DNA of 14,789 nt, taken from Sphingomonas sp. (GTDB taxonomy: Bacteria; Pseudomonadota; Alphaproteobacteria; Sphingomonadales; Sphingomonadaceae). The notes beneath the pieces are model-generated. The model was given only the letters and a program-made list of their open reading frames with translations, did not search any database and was not told where the DNA came from. Positions 7,450 to 14,479 of this stretch are shown here, in pieces; within the stretch, counting starts at the first letter, position 1, and every line of letters starts with the position of its first letter. The stretch lies in NCBI GenBank assembly GCA_021154945.1, contig JAJNQF010000338.1, forward strand, positions 1 to 14,789, given 5' to 3'. The position numbers and the translations under genes were made by a program.

Positions 7450-8607
7450 ATGCACGCAATCCGCAGAACCGGGACCATCGTGGCAACCGCCATGACCCTA
7501 TTCGCGACGCACGCGGCAGACGCGGCGACCGCCCGCCGCGCGCCGTTCGGAACGCTGCCCGACGGTACCGCGATCGAGGCCGTCACCCTGACCGGCAGCA
7601 ACGGGGTGAGCGCGCGGATCATGACGCTCGGCGCGACGCTCCAGGCGTTCAACGCGCCCGACCGCAACGGCAGGTCGGCCGACATCACGCTCGGCCATGA
7701 CGATGCCGCAAGCTACGTCACCGCCCCCAATTTCTGGGGCCAGACGATCGGCCGCTATGCCAACCGCATCGCTGGCGGCCGCTTCACGCTCGACGGCAAG
7801 GCGTATCAACTGACGCGCAACGACAAGACCAACACGCTGCACGGCGGCACGATCGGCTTCGACAAGCATGTCTGGAAGATCGCTTCGGTCACGGCTGGCA
7901 CTCGGGCTGGCGCGCAGGCGAAGGTGGTGATGACGCTGACCAGCCCGGCGGGCGACCAGGGCTATCCCGGCACGCTGGCGGTCACGGTGACGTACGCGCT
8001 CGACGACAAGGGCGCGCTGACGATCGATTACGACGCGACCAGCGATGCGCCGACGATCGTCAACCTGACCAACCACGCGCTGTTCGACCTTGCCGGCGAA
8101 GGCTCGGCGACGGGGATCTATGGCCAGCGGCTGACGATCCCCGCCCGCCGCTACACGCCCGTCAACGCGACGCTGATCCCGACCGGCGCGATGACGCCCG
8201 TCGCGGGTACGGTGTTCGACTTCACGAAGGGCCGCGCGCTGTCCGACGGCATTCGCGACGGGCGCGATCCGCAGATCGTCATCGGTCACGGCTGGGACCA
8301 TAATTTCGTGCTCGACAAGGGCGCGAGCGTAGAGCCCGGCCTGGCCGCACGGCTCGAGGATCCGGTGTCCGGCCGCGTACTCGAAGTGCTCAGCACCGAA
8401 CCCGGCGTGCAATTCTATTCGGGCAATTTCCTCGACGGTACGCTGATCGGCAAATCCGGCCATGTGTACCGGATGGGCGACGGCCTCGCGCTCGAACCGC
8501 AGAAATTCCCCGACACGCCCAACCAGCCCGCGTTCGGCTCGGCGCGCGTCGATCCCGGCACGCCCTATCACCACCGCATGATCTACCGCGTCTCCGTCGC
8601 CCGCTGA
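7450..8607 (+). CDS. galM: Aldose 1-epimerase (mutarotase), secreted
   Basis: The 385-residue product interconverts alpha and beta anomers of aldoses such as galactose, arabinose or glucose. It has an N-terminal signal peptide (basic MHAIRR, hydrophobic segment, likely cleavage near THAADA at 20-25), so it should act in the periplasm on sugar freed by the hydrolases before uptake. The GalM beta-sandwich motifs are all present: GRYANRIAGGRF, His131 (TLHGG), His209 (LTNHALFDL, catalytic acid) and Glu317 (STEPGVQFYSGN, catalytic base). Length is somewhat above the cytoplasmic enzymes because of the signal and loops. ATG at 7450 is chosen because it begins the signal peptide and has GAGG/GGGA sequence 4-13 bases upstream. 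The dehydratase gene follows after only 26 bp, so the two are probably one transcript, driven from the divergent region at 7374-7412. Confidence 0.92.
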   Translation: MHAIRRTGTIVATAMTLFATHAADAATARRAPFGTLPDGTAIEAVTLTGSNGVSARIMTLGATLQAFNAPDRNGRSADITLGHDDAASYVTAPNFWGQTIGRYANRIAGGRFTLDGKAYQLTRNDKTNTLHGGTIGFDKHVWKIASVTAGTRAGAQAKVVMTLTSPAGDQGYPGTLAVTVTYALDDKGALTIDYDATSDAPTIVNLTNHALFDLAGEGSATGIYGQRLTIPARRYTPVNATLIPTGAMTPVAGTVFDFTKGRALSDGIRDGRDPQIVIGHGWDHNFVLDKGASVEPGLAARLEDPVSGRVLEVLSTEPGVQFYSGNFLDGTLIGKSGHVYRMGDGLALEPQKFPDTPNQPAFGSARVDPGTPYHHRMIYRVSVAR

Positions 8608-8633
8608 CCTTCCGATCTCCAGAAAGCCCCCCA

Positions 8634-10424
8634 ATGACCGATATGCCGAAACTCAGAAGCCGTGCGTGGTTCGACAACCCCGAGAATATCGACATGACCG
8701 CGCTGTATCTGGAGCGGTACCTGAACTTCGGGCTGTCGCTGGAGGAACTGCGCTCGGGCAAGCCGATCATCGGCATCGCGCAGACCGGCAGCGACCTGTC
8801 GCCGTGCAACCGCCATCACCTCGTGCTCGCCGAACGCCTGCGCGAGGGCATTCGTGAAGCCGGCGGCATCGCGCTGGAGTTCCCGGTCCATCCGATCCAG
8901 GAAACCGGCAAGCGCCCGACCGCCGGGCTCGACCGCAACCTCGCCTATCTAGCGCTGGTCGAGGTGCTGTACGGCTATCCGCTCGACGGCGTCGTGCTGA
9001 CGATCGGCTGCGACAAGACCACGCCCGCCTGCCTGATGGCAGCGGCCACCGTCAACATCCCGGCGATCGCGCTGTCGGTCGGGCCGATGCTCAACGGCTG
9101 GCACAAGGGCGAACGGACCGGCTCGGGGACGATCGTGTGGAAGGCGCGCGAGCTGCTCGCGACCGGCGCGATCGACGACGAGGGCTTCATCAAGCTCGTC
9201 GCGTCGTCGGCGCCGTCGACCGGCTATTGCAATACGATGGGCACCGCGACGACGATGAACAGCCTCGCCGAGGCGCTCGGGATGCAGTTGCCCGGCTCGG
9301 CCGCGATCCCCGCCCCTTACCGTGATCGCCAGGAAGTCGCGTATCGCACCGGCAAGCGGATCGTCGACATGGTCGCCGAGGATCTCAAGCCCTCCGATAT
9401 CCTGACCAGGGAGGCGTTCCACAACGCGATCGTCGTCAATTCGGCGATCGGTGGCTCGACCAACGCGCCGATCCATCTCGCCGCGATCGCGCGCCATATC
9501 GGCGTCGACCTGCCGATCGACGACTGGCAGACGCGCGGCCACAAGGTGCCGCTGATGGTCAACCTCCAGCCCGCCGGCGAATATCTTGGCGAGGATTATT
9601 ACCATGCGGGCGGCGTGCCCGCAGTGGTTGCCGAATTGATGAAGCAGGGCCTGATCCAAGAGGACGCGATGACCGCGAACGGCAAGTCTATCGGCGACAA
9701 TTGCCGGACCGCGACGATCGAGGACGAGCGCGTCATCCGCCCGTTCGCGACACCGTTGCTGGAGGATGCCGGCTTCATCGTGTTGCGCGGCAATCTGTTC
9801 GACTCGGCAATTATGAAGACCAGCGTGATTTCGCCCGAGTTCCGCGAACGCTATCTGTCGAACCCGGACGATCCGGAGGCATTCGAGGGCCCCGCGGTCG
9901 TGTTCGACGGTCCCGAGGATTATCACCACCGGATCGACGACCCCTCGCTCGGGATCACGACCGACACGTTGTTGTTCATGCGTGGCGCGGGACCGATCGG
10001 CTATCCGGGTGCGGCCGAGGTCGTGAACATGCGGCCGCCCGCGTACCTGATCCGCGAGGGTGTCCATGCCCTTCCCTGCATTGGCGACGGTCGCCAGTCG
10101 GGGACGTCGGGCTCGCCCTCGATCCTCAATGCCTCGCCCGAGGCGGCCGCGATGGGTGGGCTTGCGCTAATCCGGACCGGCGACCGGGTCCGTATCGATC
10201 TCGCCAAGGGCAGCGCCAACGTGTTGATCTCCGACGAGGACCTCGCCGAGCGCCGCCGTGCGCTGACCGAGGCGGGTGGCTACGCCTATCCGCGTTCGCA
10301 AACGCCCTGGCAGGAAATCCAGCGCGCCACCGTCGGCCAGATGGAAACCGGCGCCATCCTTGAGGGCGCCGAGAAGTACCAGCGCATCGCCCAGACTATG
10401 GGGTTGCCGCGCGACAACCACTAG
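8634..10424 (+). CDS. IlvD/Edd-family sugar-acid dehydratase, XylD-like (pentonate dehydratase)
   Basis: This 596-residue cytoplasmic enzyme removes water from an aldonate to give a 2-keto-3-deoxy acid. The [2Fe-2S] cysteines are Cys58 (SDLSPCN), Cys126 (IGCDKTTP) and Cys199 (GYCNTMGT), spaced as in Caulobacter crescentus D-xylonate dehydratase (60, 128, 201). Lys128 in CDKTTP corresponds to the carbamylated metal-site lysine. From memory, stretches such as SRAWFDNPENIDMTALYLER, GKPIIGIAQTGSD and GDGRQSGT with SPSILNASPE track Caulobacter XylD far better than the Rhizobium L-arabinonate dehydratase. D-xylonate is therefore the best homology-based substrate, although the surrounding arabinose genes make L-arabinonate, or D-galactonate, realistic. 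The product would feed an aldolase or second dehydratase not present here. ATG at 8634 is preferred; Met4 is an alternative. The gene follows galM by 26 bp and converges on the regulator gene. Confidence 0.88.
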   Translation: MTDMPKLRSRAWFDNPENIDMTALYLERYLNFGLSLEELRSGKPIIGIAQTGSDLSPCNRHHLVLAERLREGIREAGGIALEFPVHPIQETGKRPTAGLDRNLAYLALVEVLYGYPLDGVVLTIGCDKTTPACLMAAATVNIPAIALSVGPMLNGWHKGERTGSGTIVWKARELLATGAIDDEGFIKLVASSAPSTGYCNTMGTATTMNSLAEALGMQLPGSAAIPAPYRDRQEVAYRTGKRIVDMVAEDLKPSDILTREAFHNAIVVNSAIGGSTNAPIHLAAIARHIGVDLPIDDWQTRGHKVPLMVNLQPAGEYLGEDYYHAGGVPAVVAELMKQGLIQEDAMTANGKSIGDNCRTATIEDERVIRPFATPLLEDAGFIVLRGNLFDSAIMKTSVISPEFRERYLSNPDDPEAFEGPAVVFDGPEDYHHRIDDPSLGITTDTLLFMRGAGPIGYPGAAEVVNMRPPAYLIREGVHALPCIGDGRQSGTSGSPSILNASPEAAAMGGLALIRTGDRVRIDLAKGSANVLISDEDLAERRRALTEAGGYAYPRSQTPWQEIQRATVGQMETGAILEGAEKYQRIAQTMGLPRDNH

Positions 10425-10438
10425 CCACAGGCGAGCGG

Positions 10439-10462
10439 CCCCATCCGTCTCCGTTTATGGGG
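10439..10462. terminator. Weak hairpin between convergent dehydratase and gntR genes
   Basis: CCCCAT (10439-10444) and ATGGGG (10457-10462) can pair across a 12-base loop in the 30-bp gap between convergent stops; the right arm overlaps the end of the regulator gene. An alternative small stem, GGG-TAA-CCC, lies at 10460-10468. There is no good T tract on either side, so intrinsic termination is only a possibility. Confidence 0.22.
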
Positions 10463-11183
10463 TAACCCGGCGCTCTTCGACGCCCATAGCATGTTCGGTA
10501 TCGATTTGGGCTTGATGAATCAGCGCTCGCGTGGCGTCGCGGGCGCCGGTCGCGTCACTGTTAGCAATCGCCTCGAACAACGCGCGATGTTCCGGCAACG
10601 GGTCGCGTGGATGTTTTTCATGGCGATATTTGAAAAACGTCGTCCAGCGCACGGCGGCGGCGATGCTTGCCGACAGGCTCACCAGAAGCTCGTTCTCGGT
10701 CGCTTGCAGGATCAGGGCATGGAACTGGTAATCCGCCGAACGGCCCAATTCGCTGATCAGACCGTGTTGTGCCATCGTTTCGAGGGCATGGCCCATTCCC
10801 GACAATTGTCGTGCAGTGCGGCCGGTCGCCGCGAGTTCCGCTGCGGCAGGCTCGACGATCAGGCGCAACTGAAACAGGCTGCGGACGAAGGGTAGCGGCG
10901 GCTCGCCATCGAACATCCATCCGAGCATCTCCGGATCGAGCAAATTCCAATCGTGTCGCTCGCGGATTTTCGTGCCGATCTTCGGCCGGCTTTCGACAAG
11001 TCCCTTGGCTGAGAGCATGCGAAGCGCTTCACGTATGACGCTACGCGACACGCCAAAACTCTCGGCTAGATCGATTTCTCCCGGTAACAGGCTGCCCGGC
11101 TGATGCCGACCGGTGACGATCGCAACACCGATGCTCTGGGCCAGTTTGACGTGCGCCGGACGACCTCGTTTCTCAGCAATCAT
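10455..11183 (-). CDS. GntR-family transcriptional regulator, FadR/FCD subfamily
   Basis: This 242-residue DNA-binding protein probably senses a sugar acid or related metabolite and controls the locus. Residues 10-75 form the winged helix-turn-helix, with the GntR hallmark LPGEIDLAESFGVSRSVIREALRML and the wing GLVESRPKIGTKI. Residues about 95-220 form the all-helical FCD ligand domain. Its metal site is visible as Asp151 and His155 (DYQFH), His199 (PEHRAL) and His223 (LIHQA). FCD regulators commonly respond to carboxylates such as sugar acids, in keeping with the adjacent aldonate dehydratase. ATG at 11183 is chosen over the preceding in-frame GTG (11186) because GGAG lies five bases upstream of it. 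It converges on the dehydratase gene. A perfect palindrome about 110 bp upstream suggests autoregulation, and a near copy lies in the permease/epimerase promoter region. Family is clear; effector is inferred. Confidence 0.93.
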   Translation of the reverse strand: MIAEKRGRPAHVKLAQSIGVAIVTGRHQPGSLLPGEIDLAESFGVSRSVIREALRMLSAKGLVESRPKIGTKIRERHDWNLLDPEMLGWMFDGEPPLPFVRSLFQLRLIVEPAAAELAATGRTARQLSGMGHALETMAQHGLISELGRSADYQFHALILQATENELLVSLSASIAAAVRWTTFFKYRHEKHPRDPLPEHRALFEAIANSDATGARDATRALIHQAQIDTEHAMGVEERRVTP

Positions 11184-11186
11184 CAC

Positions 11187-11744
11187 CTCTCCACATTCGA
11201 GCGAGACTTACGCAGAGCACATGGTGCGAAGCAAGCGCGAGGCGCCCCGAAAACGCGTCCCAAACCCTTGCACAATCGAAATCGGTTGGTATTGTCGGAC
11301 AAGAAGCGGAGTATGCCGTGATTTTCGGAGAAGGGAGTGTCGTTGCGCCTACTGTCGATCTTGCCTGGCGTAGTCGGGACGGCGTGGGAGAGCACGGTAT
11401 CCGCGCAGGGAAAGCTGGCCGCCAGCCCGGCCGTAGCTCCGTCCAAGATGCGCTGCAAAGTGTCGCCTGGTATCGATACGTCGCCGGCGAGGTTTCTGAC
11501 GCTGGAAGACCTCGGTGCCGACCGGCGATGGCCGGCGAGATCGTCGCACACTCTCATGATGGCCTCTCCGCACACGAAATCGCCAACAAGGTCGACGTCC
11601 GCCGGCAGAAAGTGTCGGGCCCGTTCGGCAAGTCGCTTTCGAGATACCGTACGACGCACGCAATGAGCCATGTCGCCACCCCAATTTACCGCCGACGAAG
11701 CCACCCCTGACAAGGCGCGCCCGGCGCGCAACGGAGATCGAACA
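11187..11744. other. Region between gntR and the GH51 gene, no confident gene
   Basis: This 558-bp stretch separates two divergent genes. The part nearest gntR (11187-11340) is less GC-rich and holds the palindromic operator candidate, as a control region would. The part from about 11340 to 11671 is open on both strands. The more protein-like reading is leftward: an ATG at 11671 preceded by GGGGTGG, giving about 110 codons with fairly GC-rich third positions and balanced composition (for example ADVDLVGDFVCGEAIMRVCDDLAG). It then continues through poorly biased sequence and stops at 11183 in the pattern TGATG with the gntR start. I recognise no family. It could be a small hypothetical gene, a decayed gene or a chance ORF. 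The final 70 bp carry the GH51 ribosome-binding site. Confidence 0.4.
11292..11302. promoter_or_regulatory. Perfect palindrome TTGTC-G-GACAA, candidate GntR operator
   Basis: The 11-bp sequence is a perfect inverted repeat with one central base, the size and form expected for an FCD-type GntR dimer site. It sits about 110 bp upstream of the gntR start and about 440 bp upstream of the GH51 start. A weak rightward promoter can be drawn across it (TTGCAC at 11268-11273, TATTGT at 11290-11295), and leftward TTGTCC could be part of a gntR promoter. The related site at 7389-7399 shares nine of eleven positions. Binding is inferred. Confidence 0.5.
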
Positions 11745-13301
11745 ATGCGTATAATGTTCAGCGCGATCGCGCTCGTCCTGTCCAGCCCTGCGCTCGCCCA
11801 GCAGGCCCCTCCGGTCGACGGGGCGCCGGCGACAATAACGGTGCACGGCGACAAGCCTGCGCCAAAATTCGACAAGCGGATCTTCGGTCAGTTTGCCGAG
11901 CATCTCGGCACGGGCGTCTATGGCGGCATCTGGGTCGGCAAGGGCAGCCGCATTCCCAACATCAACGGGTACCGCACCGACGTCCTCGACGCACTGAAGG
12001 CGATCCGCACGCCAGTGATCCGCTGGCCGGGCGGGTGTTTCGCCGATGAATATCACTGGCGCGAAGGCATCGGTGCGCCTGCCAAGCGCAAGGTGAAGAT
12101 CAACACGAACTGGGGCGGCGTGACCGAGGACAATGCGGTCGGCACGCACGAGTTCATGAACTATTCCGACATGGTTGGGGCCGAGCCCTACGTCTCGGGC
12201 AACGTCGGCAACGGCACGCCGAGCGAGATGGCGGAGTGGGTCGAGTACATGACCTCACCGACCGGCTCCAGTCTCGCCAAGGAGCGCGCGTCCAATGGTC
12301 GCAAGGCGCCCTGGAAGCTACCGATGTTCGGTATCGGCAACGAGCTATGGGGCTGCGGCGGCAATATGCGCCCGGAATACGCGGCCGATGTCACGAGGCG
12401 GTATGCGACGTTCGTCAAGATGCCCGAGGGCCAGCGCGTGATGAAGATCGCCAGCGGCGCCAACGCGGACGATTATAACTGGACCGATGTGATGATGCGC
12501 GATGCCGGCGGGCAGTTCGACGGCATTGGCGTGCATTACTACACCATCCCCTACGACTGGGCGAGAAAGGGTGCGGCGACCGGCTTCGACGAGGATCAGT
12601 GGGCGCGGACGCTCGCCAAGACCGTCAAGATGGACGATTACATCTCCGAACACGCAAAGCGCATGGACAAATACGACCCGGGCAAGCGTGTCGCGTTGCT
12701 GGTCGATGAATGGGGCACCTGGTACGATCAGGAACCAGGCAGCCATCCCGGCTTCCTCTATCAGCAGAACTCGCTGCGCGATGCGCTGGTCACCAGCCTG
12801 AATTTCGACATCTTCGCCCGTCACACCGATCGCCTGCGCGGCGCGAACATCGCGCAGATGGTCAACGTGCTTCAGGCGATGATGTTGACCGACGGCAACC
12901 GCATGGTGCGCACGCCGACCTATTGGGTGTTCGATATGTACAAGGACTATCAGGACGGCGTCGTCCTACCGGTCGATGTTCAGTCGCGCTGGTACAACAA
13001 GAACCAGTGGACGCTGAAGGCGGTCAGCGCGAGCGCCGTGCGCGGCGCCGACGGGGCCGTGCATATGGGCCTAACCAACGTCGATCCGAACCAGCCTGCC
13101 ACGGTGTCGGTGAAGCTCGATGGCGTGACGGGGGCAGGTATCACGGGCCGCATCCTGACGGCCTCGGCGATCGACGCGCACAACACGTTCGATGCCCCCG
13201 ATGTCGTCAAACCTGCGGCCTTTAACGGTGCGATGCTGGTCAACGGGACGCTTACGGTGACGCTTCCGGCCAAGTCGGTCGTGATGCTCGACATCCGATG
13301 A
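11745..13301 (+). CDS. GH51 alpha-L-arabinofuranosidase, secreted
   Basis: This 518-residue retaining exo-glycosidase removes terminal alpha-L-arabinofuranosyl residues from arabinan, arabinoxylan or arabinogalactan. A short signal peptide (MRIMFSAIALVLSSPALA, cleaved after residue 18) implies periplasmic or outer location, whereas many GH51 enzymes are cytoplasmic. The (beta/alpha)8 barrel shows FGQFAEHLG near the start, IRWPGGCFADEYHW, acid/base Glu200 in GIGNELWGCGG and nucleophile Glu322 in LLVDEWGTWY. The C-terminal beta-sandwich ends with TLTVTLPAKSVVMLDI, typical of the family. The frame is open upstream to 11670, but ATG 11745 has GGAG eight bases upstream and begins the signal peptide exactly, so it is preferred. 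The stop overlaps the next start by four bases (ATGA). This gene leads the GH51-GH43-GH43 series, presumably controlled by the upstream palindrome. Confidence 0.95.
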   Translation: MRIMFSAIALVLSSPALAQQAPPVDGAPATITVHGDKPAPKFDKRIFGQFAEHLGTGVYGGIWVGKGSRIPNINGYRTDVLDALKAIRTPVIRWPGGCFADEYHWREGIGAPAKRKVKINTNWGGVTEDNAVGTHEFMNYSDMVGAEPYVSGNVGNGTPSEMAEWVEYMTSPTGSSLAKERASNGRKAPWKLPMFGIGNELWGCGGNMRPEYAADVTRRYATFVKMPEGQRVMKIASGANADDYNWTDVMMRDAGGQFDGIGVHYYTIPYDWARKGAATGFDEDQWARTLAKTVKMDDYISEHAKRMDKYDPGKRVALLVDEWGTWYDQEPGSHPGFLYQQNSLRDALVTSLNFDIFARHTDRLRGANIAQMVNVLQAMMLTDGNRMVRTPTYWVFDMYKDYQDGVVLPVDVQSRWYNKNQWTLKAVSASAVRGADGAVHMGLTNVDPNQPATVSVKLDGVTGAGITGRILTASAIDAHNTFDAPDVVKPAAFNGAMLVNGTLTVTLPAKSVVMLDIR

Positions 13302-14479
13302 TGTATCGTGGCTGTTCCGTTCGTCCCGTCGGTGCCCGCGCGTTGGCAACGCGCCTGTCGAAAGCCGTCGTGGCATGCGGCTTGGCGAGCGCGGTCGCGT
13401 TGGGCGTCGCATCGTCAGGGGCTGCACGCCCGGTGGTCCAGCAGAGGGGCGATCGGCAACTGACCATCGTCCCGCGGCTGGTTTCGGCACACGGGACAGC
13501 CACGGTCGGCGACTCCTCCGCGTATCTGATGGTCTATTTCAAGGACGATACGCATTCGATCTACTTCGCGACATCGCGAGACGGCTTTGCCTTCACCGAC
13601 GTGAATGGCGGTCGACCGATCCTCGCGGGGCGGTCGATCGCGGATCAGAAGGGGGTTCGCGATCCTCACATCATGCGGGGCCCGGACGGTGCTTTCTACA
13701 TGGCGATGACCGACCTACACATATTCGGCCAGCGGGAGGGCCTTCGGACGACGGAATGGGAACGCCCCGAGAAGGATTACGGCTGGGGCAACAACCGCAA
13801 CCTCCTGCTGATGAAGAGCGTCGACCTGCTCCACTGGACGCTGGCGAAGGTCGACGTGTCACGCCTCTTCCCGGCGTACAGGGACGCTGGCAACGCATGG
13901 GCGCCGGAGACGATCTACGATCCGACGACGCGCCGCATGATGGTCTATTTCACCACGCGGATCGGCAACGGACCCAATTTCATGGTCGCGTCGCAAGCCA
14001 ACGACGCTTTCACGACCTTGACGACGGTGCCCGAAAAGATCCTGGATTATCCGCGCTCGGCGGTGAACACGATCGATGCCGACATCACGCTGGTCGGCGG
14101 CAAGTACCGGATGTTCTATGTCGCGCATGAAAAACCCGGCAGCATCCGCCAGGCGGTGTCTACCCGCGTCGACCGTGGGTATGTCTATGACGCCCGCAAG
14201 ATCGATCCGGAGACGGTGGCCGCCGAAGCCCCCAACCTCTGGCGCAGGCACGGCACGAACACGTGGGTGCTGATGTACGACGTCTTCGGGGTGACGCCCA
14301 ACAACATGGGGTTCGCGGAGACGAAGGACTTCGTCACGTTCCGGAATATCGGGCGGTTCAACGATCCCGGTTCGCCGATGAAGGCGACGAACTTCGTCCA
14401 GCCCAAGCATGGGGCGGTGATGGCGGTCACCCCAAAGGAAGTGGAGCGTCTCGAACGCTATTTCGGCGGACGTCGATGA
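13298..14479 (+). CDS. GH43 family glycosidase (arabinosidase-like), secreted
   Basis: This 393-residue protein starts at the first of two adjacent ATG codons (13298, 13301), overlapping the GH51 stop as ATGA, so it is translationally coupled. An arginine-containing leader followed by a hydrophobic stretch (AVVACGLASAVALGVASSGAA, about residues 23-43) indicates export. The single five-bladed propeller carries the GH43 triad: Asp122 in GVRDPHIM (base), Asp260 in NTIDADITL (pKa modulator) and Glu310 in AAEAPNLW (acid). WAPETIYDP, a second hallmark, lies between them. It lacks the extra domains of the GH43 at the left edge. Activity on alpha-L-arabinofuranosides fits its partners, but GH43 subfamilies differ widely and I cannot place it more closely. 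Its stop overlaps the following GH43 start by four bases, again ATGA. Confidence 0.88.
   Translation: MMYRGCSVRPVGARALATRLSKAVVACGLASAVALGVASSGAARPVVQQRGDRQLTIVPRLVSAHGTATVGDSSAYLMVYFKDDTHSIYFATSRDGFAFTDVNGGRPILAGRSIADQKGVRDPHIMRGPDGAFYMAMTDLHIFGQREGLRTTEWERPEKDYGWGNNRNLLLMKSVDLLHWTLAKVDVSRLFPAYRDAGNAWAPETIYDPTTRRMMVYFTTRIGNGPNFMVASQANDAFTTLTTVPEKILDYPRSAVNTIDADITLVGGKYRMFYVAHEKPGSIRQAVSTRVDRGYVYDARKIDPETVAAEAPNLWRRHGTNTWVLMYDVFGVTPNNMGFAETKDFVTFRNIGRFNDPGSPMKATNFVQPKHGAVMAVTPKEVERLERYFGGRR

Noticed and set aside
7498..8634. Leftward 378-codon ORF opposite galM
   Set aside because: Antisense to a gene with full catalytic motifs; Arg/Asp/Val-rich shadow composition.
8949..10067. Leftward 372-codon ORF opposite the dehydratase
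   Set aside because: Antisense shadow of a strongly conserved enzyme; no family features.
11337..11666. Rightward 109-codon ORF upstream of GH51 starting at GTG 11337
   Set aside because: It shares wobble positions with the more protein-like leftward ORF, is rich in Ser/Arg/Thr and shows no motif or coupling to GH51.
7408..11719. Shared 11-mer GACAAGGCGCG at 7408-7418 and 11709-11719, each about 30 bp upstream of a rightward gene (galM, GH51)
   Set aside because: Position is suggestive, but an 11-base match in GC-rich DNA of this length is expected by chance many times, and the second copy lacks the partner half-site.
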